Assembly (NCBI RefSeq): GCF_015624485.1
Contig: NZ_CP061378.1
Coordinates: forward strand, 496,001-560,000
From: Bradyrhizobium genosp. L
Lineage (GTDB): Bacteria; Pseudomonadota; Alphaproteobacteria; Rhizobiales; Xanthobacteraceae
Direction of reading: 5' to 3'
DNA length: 64,000 nucleotides
Under the pieces are notes generated by a model, which saw only the letters and a program-made list of their open reading frames with translations, was not told the origin of the DNA and did no database searches. The stretch's first letter is position 1. Every line of letters begins with the position of its first letter. The translations under genes were made by a program, and so were the position numbers. This document shows, piece by piece, positions 42,734-54,337 of the stretch.

Positions 42734-44071
42734 CTAGCGCGAGGCGCCGGCCAGTGCTTCCGCTGGCCTCGCATCCTCCGGCTCGCTCCGTCGCAGCTCC
42801 GGCACGCGCATCGCCAACGTCGCGACCACGCTGATCACGCTCATGATGATCACGTACCAGACCCATGACAGCTTGTCGCCGGTGCTTGCGATGATCCAGG
42901 TGAAGATGATCTGCGCGGTGCCGCCGAAGATGGTCACGCCCAGCGCGTAGGCGATCGAGAGCCCGGCGGTGCGCACCACGGAGGGAAAGATCACCGGAAT
43001 GAGGACGATGCCGGCCCCGGACGACATCGCGTGGAACGCCATCAGGAAGACGGTCGTGATCACGAGAACCTGCGGCGAGCCGGATGAAATCACCAGGTGC
43101 AGCGCGGGGTAAAGCAGCAGCGTGAAGACCAGCCGCGGGAGAATGGCCGCCGCCTTCAGCCCGTATTTATCCGCAAGGAAGCCGCCGACCAGCGAGAAGA
43201 TCGTTCCGCTGATCGCGATGGCGAAGTTCGCGGCCATCGACCAGCCCTGGCTGTAATGCAGCGTGTTGATGGCGTAGGTCGCCGTGTACAGGAAGAAATA
43301 CTGGCTGATGGTGCCGCCCGATATCAAGAGGATGCAGAGCAGGATCTTCTGCCAATGGTTCGCCAGCAAATCGGACAGCACGCGCCCCATGCTGTCATGG
43401 GCGTGCTCGGCGTCCATCGTCTCGTCGAGATTGCGCCTGATATAATAGCCCACCGGTGCGATCAGGATGCCGAGCAGGAACGGCACCCGCCAGCCCCAGC
43501 TGTCGGTGGCGCCGGGCGTGATCAGCAACGCCAGCAGCAGACCGATCAGGCCCGAGATCGCGCTTCCCATGTTCTGGCTGGCGAGCTGCCAGCTGCCGAA
43601 GAAGCCTTTGCGATGCGCGGGCGCGCTTTCCAGTAGATAGGTGGTGGCCGGCCCCATCTCGCCGCCGGCCGAGAAGCCCTGCAGCAATCGCGCGAACACC
43701 AGCAGGATCGGCGCGAGCACACCGATCTGCCCATAGGTCGGCAACAGCCCGATCATGCCGCTGCCAACCGCCATCAGCCAGATCGTCAGCGTCATCGCAG
43801 GGCGCCGGCCGAAGCGGTCGGCATAGGCGCCGATCAGGATGCCGCCGAGCGGCCGCGCCACGAAGCCGACGCCGAATGTCGCCACCGAGAGCAATAGGCC
43901 GGTGCTCGGATTTTCCGTCGGAAAGAACGCCTTGGCGAGCCAGGTGGCGAACGCCGCATAAACCGTGAAGTCATAGAACTCCAGCGCATTGCCCAGGATC
44001 GCCGCGCCGACGCGCATGGTCTGCGACGGTGGCGGACGGTCTGGCATACGATTCACTGGCATACGGTTCAT
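42734..44071 (-). CDS. MFS transporter, metabolite:H+ symporter (MHS) type
   Basis: 445-residue inner-membrane carrier with twelve predicted membrane segments. GNALEFYDFTVYA in segment 1 and GGILIGAYADRFGRRPAMTLTIWLM between segments 2 and 3 are MHS signatures (citrate, alpha-ketoglutarate, proline/betaine and shikimate carriers); RLLQGFSAGGEMGPATTYLLE in segment 4 also fits. It likely imports a carboxylate. It is convergent with hppD across a repeat element; an aromatic acid or dicarboxylate substrate linked to the island is plausible, not shown. ATG 44071 has GGGGGACG upstream. Confidence 0.9.
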   Translation of the reverse strand: MNRMPVNRMPDRPPPSQTMRVGAAILGNALEFYDFTVYAAFATWLAKAFFPTENPSTGLLLSVATFGVGFVARPLGGILIGAYADRFGRRPAMTLTIWLMAVGSGMIGLLPTYGQIGVLAPILLVFARLLQGFSAGGEMGPATTYLLESAPAHRKGFFGSWQLASQNMGSAISGLIGLLLALLITPGATDSWGWRVPFLLGILIAPVGYYIRRNLDETMDAEHAHDSMGRVLSDLLANHWQKILLCILLISGGTISQYFFLYTATYAINTLHYSQGWSMAANFAIAISGTIFSLVGGFLADKYGLKAAAILPRLVFTLLLYPALHLVISSGSPQVLVITTVFLMAFHAMSSGAGIVLIPVIFPSVVRTAGLSIAYALGVTIFGGTAQIIFTWIIASTGDKLSWVWYVIIMSVISVVATLAMRVPELRRSEPEDARPAEALAGASR

Positions 44072-44392
44072 GTGGCGTCCCCCTTGTCATCTCACCGACA
44101 ACAAGCAAGAGGTGCGCCGTAATGCAACGGGCTTTCTCGCGAGAGCTTGAGATTGATTGCATTCGTCACGGTGCCTGTTCCGACAGGCTGCATGCAAATC
44201 ACGTATTGGTTGTGGATACTAAAGCGCGCTGAGATCAGGTTGAACCGTCGTCACGCTTCAAACCGCTTCACACGTTTCCGGATCGTGCTCTAAGAGCGTT
44301 TTCGAGCGAAGTGGATTCCGGTTCGCGTGAAGAAAACACGTCAAAACCAGAATCTAGAGCTCCGTTCCGATTCCATCGGAACGGAAAAAGCT
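44072..44392. other. Intergenic region with two dispersed repeat fragments
   Basis: 321 bases, the promoter region of the MFS gene at the left. 44235-44340 carries a chain of short phrases (GATCGTGCTCTAAGAGCG, GTGGATTCCGGTTCGCG) that look like a dispersed repeat. At the right, 44362-44384 is a perfect stem CCGTTCCGAT-TCC-ATCGGAACGG next to the CoA-transferase stop codon. No coding frame is supported. Confidence 0.5.
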
Positions 44393-45505
44393 CTAGTCGC
44401 GGGTCTTCCAGGCGCTCGTCACGTCGCCGATGCGCGCGAGCTCAGGCTCGCGGATCGCGGACGGTGTGCGCGAGAAGCGCGGCGCGGGCGCGGGCTGGGT
44501 CACGCCGTGGCGCTCGACGAACACGTTTCGCGCGGCCATGTGCGGATGATCAGGCGCCTCCGCCATGGTCAGGATCGGCGCGAAGCAGATGTCGGTGCCT
44601 TCCATGATCTCGCACCAATCCGCGCGCGATTTGCTTTTGAAGACCTTGGTGAGCTTCTCCTTCAGCGCCGGCCATGCCTTGCGATCCATCTGCGCGTCGA
44701 AGTCGGCGTCGGTGAGGTCGGCATGCTTGCGCAGCAGCGCGTAGAACTGCGGCTCGATCGAGCCGATCGAGATGAAGTGCCCGCAGGAGCATTCATAGAC
44801 GCCGTAGAAATGCGCGCCGCCGTCGAGGAAATTCTCGTCGCGCGCGCCGCTCCAGCGGCCCTGCGCGCGCATGTCGTAGAACATCGCCATCAGCGAGGCC
44901 GCGCCGTCGCACATCGCGGTGTCGACCACCTGGCCCTTGCCGGACTTCTGCGCTTCCAGCAGCGCGGCGAGCACGCCGACCACGAGATAGAGCGCGCCGC
45001 CGCCGAAATCGCCGACCAGATTGAGCGGCGGCACCGGCTTCTCCTTGGTCCCGATCGCGGCCAGCGCGCCGGTGATCGAGATGTAATTGATGTCATGGCC
45101 GGCGGCGTTGGCCAGCGGGCCTTCCTGGCCCCAGCCGGTCATCCGGCCATAGACCAGTTTGGGGTTGCGCGCGAGCACGATGTCCGGGCCGAGCCCGAGC
45201 CGTTCCATCACGCCGGGACGAAAACCTTCGATCAGCGCATCGGCGTGGCCGAGCAGGTCGAGCACCTCCGCGATTGCGTCCTTGTTCTTCAGGTCGAGCT
45301 CGATCACCTTGCGGCCCCGTGTCGCCACCGCCTTCAAGTTCTTGCCCGCGCCGACCCGGTCGAGCGTGATCACCTCGGCGCCCATGTCGGCGAGCAGCAT
45401 GCAGGCGAACGGGCCGGGACCGATGCCGGCGAATTCGACGATGCGGAAGCCTGCGAGCGGACCGGACGCGCGGACGGCGGCGTGGGAGGCGGGTTTGTCG
45501 AGCAC
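44393..45505 (-). CDS. CaiB/BaiF CoA transferase, alpha-methylacyl-CoA racemase type
   Basis: 370 residues, two interlocked Rossmann-like domains. The racemase catalytic pair is visible: the His in [15 protein letters not shown] and the Asp in [23 protein letters not shown]. CoA-site motifs GADVI-type [18 protein letters not shown] and [12 protein letters not shown] are also present. It probably epimerises (2R)- and (2S)-methyl-branched acyl-CoAs in fatty acid or sterol side-chain breakdown. GTG start at 45505; the ribosome site is weak. It is separated from the cox-like operon by a terminator, so it is its own unit. Confidence 0.88.
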   Translation of the reverse strand: MLDKPASHAAVRASGPLAGFRIVEFAGIGPGPFACMLLADMGAEVITLDRVGAGKNLKAVATRGRKVIELDLKNKDAIAEVLDLLGHADALIEGFRPGVMERLGLGPDIVLARNPKLVYGRMTGWGQEGPLANAAGHDINYISITGALAAIGTKEKPVPPLNLVGDFGGGALYLVVGVLAALLEAQKSGKGQVVDTAMCDGAASLMAMFYDMRAQGRWSGARDENFLDGGAHFYGVYECSCGHFISIGSIEPQFYALLRKHADLTDADFDAQMDRKAWPALKEKLTKVFKSKSRADWCEIMEGTDICFAPILTMAEAPDHPHMAARNVFVERHGVTQPAPAPRFSRTPSAIREPELARIGDVTSAWKTRD

Positions 45506-45638
45506 GTTGTTATTCCGTTGGTTTGCTGAGGGGGCGTTTCCGAACCGTCCGTGAGACGGAATTCTTAATTAGCTGATTAGCTAAATTGTCTCGCCGAATG
45601 CGCGGTGTGGCAAGCAGCTTTTGCCCCAAGTGCCCGGT

Positions 45639-45673
45639 AAAAACGCGAACGGCGCGCCTCGCTGCGCGCCGTT
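45639..45673 (-). terminator. Probable rho-independent terminator after the cox-like operon
   Basis: On the minus strand AACGGCGCGC-AGCGAG-GCGCGCCGTT (ten-base stem, loop of six), then CGCG and TTTTT. It begins 22 bases after the CoxM-like stop codon. The four bases between stem and U-run make it less than ideal. Confidence 0.65.
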
Positions 45674-45694
45674 CCATGTTGTGTTGAGGCGCTA

Positions 45695-46495
45695 TCAGCC
45701 CGCCGCGGTGACCGCGCGCTGGCCCATCACCTTGACGAGGTTGGCGCGATAGTCCGCCGAGCCGTGGATATCGGCGAGCAGGCCGCTTGCCGGGATCGTC
45801 ACGCTGTCGAGTGCCGAGGCCGACCAGTTCGCCTTGAGTGCCTGCTCGATCACGCCGACCCGCATCACGCCGCTTTGCGACGCGCCGGTCGCCGCCACCT
45901 GCACATCGCCGGACCTAGTCCTGGCGACGAACACGCCGGTCAGCGCAAAGCGCGAGGCCGGGTGACGCATCTTGGCGTAGCCCGCCTTTGCCGGAACCGG
46001 GAACGACACGGCGGTGATGATCTCGCCGTCTTCGAGCGCCGTCGAGAACAGGCCCTTGAAGAAGTCGTGCGCTGCGATCGACCGCTTGTTGGTCTTCACC
46101 GTCGCGCCGAGCGCCAGCACCGCCGCCGGATAATCCGCCGCCGGGTCGTTGTTGGCGAGCGAGCCGCCGATCGTGCCGCGATGGCGCACGGCGGGATCGC
46201 CGATCATCGAGGCCAGATGGGCGAGCGCCGGGATCGCCTTCTGCACGGCCTCGCTTTGCGCGACGTCGTAATGCGTGGTCGCGGCCTTGATGGTGACGGT
46301 ATCGCCTGACACGTCGATGCCGATCATGTCCTTGATCTTGGCGACGTCGATCACGTCGGATGGCGCGGCAAGGCGCTGCTTCATCACGGGCAGCAACGTC
46401 TGTCCACCGGCCAGGAATTTCGCCTCGCTGCCTTTGCCGAACAGCGACACGGCATCGTCGACCGAGGATGCGCGGTGATAAGTGGTCTCGTACAT
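45695..46495 (-). CDS. Molybdenum hydroxylase FAD-binding subunit (CoxM-like)
   Basis: 266 residues of the FAD_binding_5 plus CO_deh_flav_C type. The FAD loops AKFLAGGQTLLPVMKQRL (about residues 25-42) and TIGGSLANNDPAADYPAAVLAL (about 105-126, with GGSLAxxDP) are intact. It passes electrons from the iron-sulfur subunit to an acceptor such as quinone. ATG 46495 follows GGGAGGATACG; it begins 11 bases after the CoxL-like stop. Last gene of the operon CoxS-L-M order, followed by a terminator. Confidence 0.92.
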   Translation of the reverse strand: MYETTYHRASSVDDAVSLFGKGSEAKFLAGGQTLLPVMKQRLAAPSDVIDVAKIKDMIGIDVSGDTVTIKAATTHYDVAQSEAVQKAIPALAHLASMIGDPAVRHRGTIGGSLANNDPAADYPAAVLALGATVKTNKRSIAAHDFFKGLFSTALEDGEIITAVSFPVPAKAGYAKMRHPASRFALTGVFVARTRSGDVQVAATGASQSGVMRVGVIEQALKANWSASALDSVTIPASGLLADIHGSADYRANLVKVMGQRAVTAAG

Positions 46496-46506
46496 CGTAT
46501 CCTCCC

Positions 46507-48846
<2,340 letters not shown>

Positions 48847-48936
48847 TGTCAGATCCTCCCGACCGGAGATTTCGATTTGCCGCCGTTTCCATCGAGCCGG
48901 CGGTGATGAGCTTGATCGTTTCGTGTCCGTAGGCGG

Positions 48937-49422
<486 letters not shown>

Positions 49423-49829
49423 GCGTCTCTCCCGAATTGCTTCGTTATCGGCCCAGTAGACCATGCTTCATTTGGGACGTAACCGCGATCAAAGTCGTAG
49501 TGGCGACCTCGTCATGAAGGCGGCCGGGCCTGTGCCGCGATCCTAGCAGGCCGTTGTTGCGTCGGCAATTTGCAAGGTCGCAACCCGACGATTTGAGGCG
49601 ACGAGACCGGCCTCGTCCGGCCGCCTTTGCCGCGCATTGGCAGCGTCCGCGTTGCCCGGAATCGGTCTCCGTCGCTGCTACTACCTTCCGCCTATAACGA
49701 CCCAAAAGCGTTGCTGTCATCTTCCTTGCCGAAGCAGCGACGAAGATCGCGCATTCATGAATTGGGTAAGAATTCGCGCCCGCGATGCATGCATCGCGGC
49801 AACGAAACCATATTGTCTGGAGGAAGCAG
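49423..49829. other. Divergent promoter region between cox-like operon and xoxF-like gene
   Basis: 407 bases. It holds a TACTACCTT sequence at 49679-49687 (a copy occurs before the FIST-kinase operon) and a 20-base perfect palindrome at 49780-49799. An AT-richer tract (CCTATAACGACCCAAAAG) follows the first. No coding frame here is credible. Confidence 0.6.
49780..49799. promoter_or_regulatory. Perfect 20-base palindrome in the xoxF-like leader
   Basis: CCGCGATGCATGCATCGCGG, 31 bases upstream of the start codon. It could be an operator or a leader hairpin close to the ribosome site (TGGAGGA at 49818-49824). Confidence 0.5.
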
Positions 49830-51545
49830 ATGAAGCCGAGGAGCGGGATTTTCTTTGCCGGCGTGTCGCTGGTCGCGATGGTGATGGCGAGTGTTGGCGC
49901 GTCGAGAGCCAACGATTCGGTCGTGAAGGCGGTCTCGGACCCCAACGAATGGGCGATCGCCGGGCATGATTACGGCAATACGCGTTTCAGTCCCTTGAAG
50001 CAGATCAATTCCGAGAATGCCGGCAAGCTGCAGCTGGTCTACTCGATGTCGCTGGCCTCGTTGCGCTCCAACGAGTCTTCGCCGGTCGTGATCGGCAAGA
50101 CGCTCTACGTCTCGACCTCCTGGGGACCGAAATACGTCTACGCGATCGACGCCGCCACCGGCGCGCGCAAATGGACCTGGCAGCCGGACATTCCGGATGA
50201 CGTGCTTCAGTATGCCTGCTGCGACGTCAACAGCCGCGGCGTGTCCTATGCCGACGGCAAGATCTTCGTCGGCCGGCTCGACGGCAAGCTGACCGCGCTC
50301 GATGCCGAAACCGGCAAGGAGCTGTGGACCTCGACCGTGGTCGACTACAAGCAGGGCTCGGTGATCACCTCGCCGCCGCTGATCGTCCGCGACAAGGTCA
50401 TCACCGGCTTCGGCGGCGGCGAGTACGGCGTCCGCGGCTCGTTGCAGGCGTTCAGCCTGAAGGACGGCAAGCTGCTCTGGCAGACCTACACCGTGCCGGC
50501 GCCTGGCGACCCCGGCAGCGATACCTGGAAGGGCGATACCGGCCTGCATGGCGGCGGCGCCGCCTGGCTGGTCGGCTCCTATGATGCGAAGACCGACACG
50601 GTCTATTGGGGCACCAGCAATCCGGGGCCGTGGAACACCGCGGTGCGCTCCACCGGCGACGGCAATTTCGGCAAGCTGACCAATCTCTACACCGCCTCGA
50701 CGCTCGCGATCGATCCCAACGACGGCAAGATCAAGTGGCACATCCAGGGTACGCCGGCCGACGCCTGGGATTTCGATGGCGTCAACGAGTTGCTGCTGGC
50801 CGATCTCAAGATCAAGGGCGCCGAGACCCCGGTGTTGATGAAGGCCGATCGCAACGGCTTCTTCTTCGTCGCCAACCGCGAGACCGGCAAGGTGATCTCG
50901 GCCGAGAAATATGTCTTCGCGAATTGGGCCAAGAAGTGGGACATCAACACGATGCGGGCCGAAGAGGATCCGGACAAGCGCCCCGGTCCCGGCCATCCCG
51001 CTAAGGACATCTGTCCGAACCTGATCGGCGGCAAGAACTGGCAGCCGATGTCGTTCAACCCGGGGACCGGCCTCGTCTACATCCCGACCAACAACGTCTG
51101 CATGGACTGGTCGGTCGGCGACGTCAACTACAAGCGCGGCGTGTTCTATCTCGGTGCCGAATTCCCGACCAAGGAAGGTCCGGGCGGCTTCCTCGGCGAA
51201 CTCGTGGCCTGGGATCCGATCGCCAACAAGAAGGTCTGGGGCATCAAGGAAGACCTTCCCTTCAACGGCGGCACGCTGACCACCGGGGGCAATCTGGTGT
51301 TCTCCGGCAATCTGCACGGCGACTTCCGCGCCATCGACGCCAAGAACGGCAAGGTGCTGTGGAGCAAGAACCTCGGCAGCGGCATCGGTGCGGGCCCGGT
51401 CACCTATTCGGTCGACGGCAAGCAGTATGTCGCGATCGTGGTCGGACGCACCGCGGCACTCCCGGCCTTCCTCGGCGACATCGGCAAGAAGATGGTCGCC
51501 GCGGCGCCCGAGGGCGGCTCGCTGTTCGTGTTCGCCCTGCAATAA
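49830..51545 (+). CDS. xoxF: PQQ-dependent alcohol dehydrogenase, lanthanide (XoxF) type
   Basis: 571-residue periplasmic quinoprotein with a signal peptide (cleavage after ASRA, about residue 27). Eight-bladed propeller; vicinal disulfide YACCDV (Cys130-Cys131); metal/PQQ ligands GGGEYG (Glu198), GTSNPGPWN (Asn264) and DAWDFDG (Asp314, the catalytic base). Asp316, two residues after the catalytic Asp, is the additional acidic ligand that marks lanthanide-dependent enzymes; calcium enzymes have Ala there. It should oxidise methanol or another short alcohol, passing electrons to cytochrome c. ATG 49830 has TGGAGGAAGCAG upstream. The next gene supplies a probable XoxJ/cytochrome partner. Exact subgroup (XoxF5 or related) not determined. 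Confidence 0.93.
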   Translation: MKPRSGIFFAGVSLVAMVMASVGASRANDSVVKAVSDPNEWAIAGHDYGNTRFSPLKQINSENAGKLQLVYSMSLASLRSNESSPVVIGKTLYVSTSWGPKYVYAIDAATGARKWTWQPDIPDDVLQYACCDVNSRGVSYADGKIFVGRLDGKLTALDAETGKELWTSTVVDYKQGSVITSPPLIVRDKVITGFGGGEYGVRGSLQAFSLKDGKLLWQTYTVPAPGDPGSDTWKGDTGLHGGGAAWLVGSYDAKTDTVYWGTSNPGPWNTAVRSTGDGNFGKLTNLYTASTLAIDPNDGKIKWHIQGTPADAWDFDGVNELLLADLKIKGAETPVLMKADRNGFFFVANRETGKVISAEKYVFANWAKKWDINTMRAEEDPDKRPGPGHPAKDICPNLIGGKNWQPMSFNPGTGLVYIPTNNVCMDWSVGDVNYKRGVFYLGAEFPTKEGPGGFLGELVAWDPIANKKVWGIKEDLPFNGGTLTTGGNLVFSGNLHGDFRAIDAKNGKVLWSKNLGSGIGAGPVTYSVDGKQYVAIVVGRTAALPAFLGDIGKKMVAAAPEGGSLFVFALQ

Positions 51546-51564
51546 CGATCGAACGGAGGCAATC

Positions 51565-52753
51565 GTGTTCCTGATGTGCATGGCCCGAAACGAACTGCGC
51601 AGTCGTTCGCGCAACGCCCGGTTGGGACGCGATCCGGTCCGTCCTGCTCTCCACACTGCTGCTGGCGCCGGCCCTGTCGGCCGGCGCCGAAGCGACCAAG
51701 CCGCTGCGGCTTTGCGCCGATCCGACCAATTTGCCGTTCTCGAGCGACGAGCCCGGCAACCCGGGCCTCTATCTCGAGATCGGCCAGGCGGTGGCCCAAC
51801 GGCTCGGCCGCGCGGTGAGCTACACCTGGTACAAATCGTACTTCGGCAAGCGCACGGTGCGCGAGACGCTGCTCTCGCGGCAATGCGACGCCATGGTCGG
51901 CCTGCCGCTGGTCGACGACTTCATGGGCCCGGCGGTGATCTTCTCGAAGCCGATTGCCCACGAAGGCTACGCGCTGGTCGCGGCAAAGGATCGCAAGCTC
52001 GGTGGTGTCGACGATCTCAAGGGATTGCGGGTCGCGGTGCAATACCAGTCGACGCCGCAAAACCTGCTGGCGTCGCGTGACGAGATCCAGAAGGTGACGG
52101 TGCTCAGTCCCGATGAGGGCATGGTGGCGCTGGAGCAGGGCAAGGTCGACGTCGCCTTCATCTGGGCGCCGGTGGCGGGCTGGCTCAACAAGACCGTCTA
52201 TGGCGACAAATATCGGCTCGTCTCGACCGAAGGCGACGGCCTGCTCTGGCAGACCGCGATCGGCTTCGCCAAGGGATCGGGCGCGCTGCGCGATGAGGTC
52301 GACACGGTGCTGCCGTCGCTGCAGGCCGATATCGACGCGCTGTTCGTCAAATATGGCGTGCCGAACGCCACACCGGTGAAGTTCGGCGAGGTCGATCGGG
52401 CGACGTCGTCGGTCGGCGCCAACGAGCCGGTCACGGTCGGACAGGCCGCCCCGGCCGACAAGCCGGTGCAGACCGCGGCAGTCAGCGGAGACCCCAAGGC
52501 AGGCCGGGAAACCTTCAACGGCACCTGCGCGCACTGCCATGGCCCGGACGCGGTTCAGGCCGAACGCAAGATCGATCTCAGGCTGCTGAGGAAGCGCTAT
52601 GCCGACGAGATGGAAGCGACCTTCTGGAAAACGGTCCATGATGGCCGGCCGGCCAAGGGCATGCCGGCGTGGAAGGATGTTTTTAGCGACGACGAGCTGA
52701 AAAACGTCTATGCCTATCTGCAGACGGTGCAGGACTCCGGCACGTCGAACTGA
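51565..52753 (+). pseudogene. XoxJ-like binding protein fused to cytochrome c, frameshift in leader
   Basis: From 51640 on, one frame encodes a signal-peptide core (SVLLSTLLLAPALSAGAEA), an SBP_bac_3-like domain (about LRLCADPTNLPFSSDEPGNPGLYLEIGQAVA to the YGVPNATP region; the MxaJ/XoxJ type) and a C-terminal class I cytochrome with CAHCH heme motif (about 52525) and PAKGMPAWKDV (Met ligand). This frame has no ATG, GTG or TTG before 51731. A good start (GTG 51565 after GGAGG, 19 bases past the xoxF stop) lies in another frame. One extra G in GGG (51624-51626) would explain it: removing it gives a continuous leader NARLDAIRSVLL. It may be an assembly error, or the gene may be truly damaged. 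The fused XoxJ-cytochrome would accept electrons from XoxF. Confidence 0.75.
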
Positions 52754-52790
52754 GGGGCAGGGCGATTGTAACATCCATGCGAGGGTCCTC

Positions 52791-53471
52791 ATGATGGGGT
52801 TCCTGATCATCGACGATCACCCATTGTTTGGCGAAGCGCTTGGCAATGCCATCCGGATCTCGCATCCGGATGCCCGGATCTACGAGGCCACCTCGATCAA
52901 AGGCGCGCTCGGCATCCTCGCCGCCGAGCCGAACATCGACCTCGCGCTGCTCGATCTACTGCTGCCCGACGTGGTCGGCTTCTCCGGCTTCCAGAAGATC
53001 CGCGACCGCTATCCGCGGCTGCCGATCGCCATCGTGTCGAGCGAGGAGGACAAGCACACGATCCGCGAGGCGCTGGAGATGGGCGCGGTCGGCTATTTGC
53101 CGAAATCGACCTCGCTGGGCGAGCTCTCGGAAGCGATCGCGCGGGTGCTGAGCGGATCGGTTTCGGCGCCGCGGGACTTCGTCGCGGTCGGCGCGCTCGA
53201 GCAATCCGAGACCGCGCGGACGCTGCGCGAGCGGATCCAGAAGCTGACCCCGCAGCAGATCCGCGTGCTGCATCTGATCACCCGCGGCCTGCAGAACCGC
53301 GAGATCGCCGCCGAGCTCAAGCTCGCGGAGTCCACGGTGAAGGCGCATGTTACGGAGATCCTGCGCAAGCTGAAGCTGTTCAGCCGCAACAAGGCGATCA
53401 TCGAGCTCGGCAAGATTCCGCTGCCCGCTCCCGAAACCTGCGCGGCGAACAAGCCGGAACAGGCGTCCTGA
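52791..53471 (+). CDS. LuxR-type response regulator (NarL family), first of two
   Basis: 226 residues. Receiver (about 1-120): FLIIDDHPLF with acidic pocket Asp, phospho-acceptor Asp in ALLDLLLPDVVG, Ser in IVSSEED, Lys in GYLPKST. LuxR HTH (about 150-215): LTPQQIRVLHLITRGLQNREIAAELKLAESTVKAHVTEILRKLKL. ATG 52791 follows GAGGG; it starts 37 bases after the cytochrome-fusion gene, so it belongs to the xoxF operon. It resembles AgmR/EraR-type activators of quinoprotein dehydrogenase genes in Pseudomonas, an analogy by architecture and position. Confidence 0.9.
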   Translation: MMGFLIIDDHPLFGEALGNAIRISHPDARIYEATSIKGALGILAAEPNIDLALLDLLLPDVVGFSGFQKIRDRYPRLPIAIVSSEEDKHTIREALEMGAVGYLPKSTSLGELSEAIARVLSGSVSAPRDFVAVGALEQSETARTLRERIQKLTPQQIRVLHLITRGLQNREIAAELKLAESTVKAHVTEILRKLKLFSRNKAIIELGKIPLPAPETCAANKPEQAS

Positions 53472-53584
53472 TCAGCCGCACCGCAAGGCGCGCGGTGCGC
53501 TCGCCTATAGGCCGCATGGCATCTTTGAGGTAACGTCGTGGCCAAAATGGCCGCCCAAGAGCGGCCTGGGAGGACCGCGCAGCT

Positions 53585-54337
53585 TTGACCATGACCACAA
53601 CCGCGCCCCCGGCGGAGCCGCCGCCGGTCAGCAAGGCGGATGCGCCTCGGCTGCTCATCGTCGAGGATCATCCGCTGTTCCGCGCCGCGCTGATCGGCGT
53701 GATCGGCGCCGAATTTCCCGATGCCGAGGTGCTGCAGGCGACGTCGATCGACGGCGCGCTCGACATCGTCGCCGCGCGCGAGGATTTCGATCTGATCCTG
53801 CTCGACCTCTCGATGCCCGGCACGTCGGGGCTGCTCGGCGCCTATCGCGTCCGTGCCGCCGCGCCGCGCAGCGCGCTCGTTATCGTCTCCGCGCATGACG
53901 ATTCCCGGATTGTCGGCAGCGCGATTGCGCTCGGCATTTTCGGCTACATCCCGAAGTCGACGCCGAAGGCCGAGCTGGCGCGGCTGTTGCGCGGCATACT
54001 CGACGGCGACGTCAGCCTGCCGAAGCGCTTCCGCGATGCAGCCGCCGCCAGGCGAGGCCAGGCCGACACGAGCGGCCTGCTGCAGCACCTCGGCCAGATG
54101 ACGGCGCAGCAGCTGCGCGTGCTCGACATGATCTGCCACGGCCTGCAGAACAAGCATATCGCCTACGAGCTCGACATCTCCGTCACCACCGTGAAGGTGC
54201 ATGTCTCGGAGATCCTGCGCAAGCTCGGCGTCCGCAGCCGGACCGAGGCGATCATCGCCCTGTCGAAGCTGGACTTCGGCAAGCACGACCATGCTCCGGT
54301 GACGGCCGCGTCGGCATCGGAAGGCGAGGATTCATAA
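53585..54337 (+). CDS. LuxR-type response regulator (NarL family), second of two
   Basis: About 250 residues. Pro/Ala-rich start, then the receiver (about 20-140) with LLIVEDHPLFRAALIGVI, LILLDLSMPGTSG (phospho-Asp), SAHDD and YIPKSTPKAEL, and a LuxR HTH (about 170-235; MTAQQLRVLDMICHGLQNKHIAYELDISVTTVKVHVSEILRKLGV). It is a paralog of the preceding regulator, sharing the unusual HTH spacing. Start may be TTG 53585 or ATG 53591; GGGAGGA is 11 or 17 bases away. Its stop overlaps the stop of the convergent kinase gene by six bases (54332-54337). Confidence 0.9.
   Translation: MTMTTTAPPAEPPPVSKADAPRLLIVEDHPLFRAALIGVIGAEFPDAEVLQATSIDGALDIVAAREDFDLILLDLSMPGTSGLLGAYRVRAAAPRSALVIVSAHDDSRIVGSAIALGIFGYIPKSTPKAELARLLRGILDGDVSLPKRFRDAAAARRGQADTSGLLQHLGQMTAQQLRVLDMICHGLQNKHIAYELDISVTTVKVHVSEILRKLGVRSRTEAIIALSKLDFGKHDHAPVTAASASEGEDS

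Noticed and set aside
44362..44384. Strong hairpin at the end of the CoA-transferase gene taken as a terminator
   Set aside because: On the gene's strand the T-run comes before the stem and none follows; it looks like part of a dispersed repeat.
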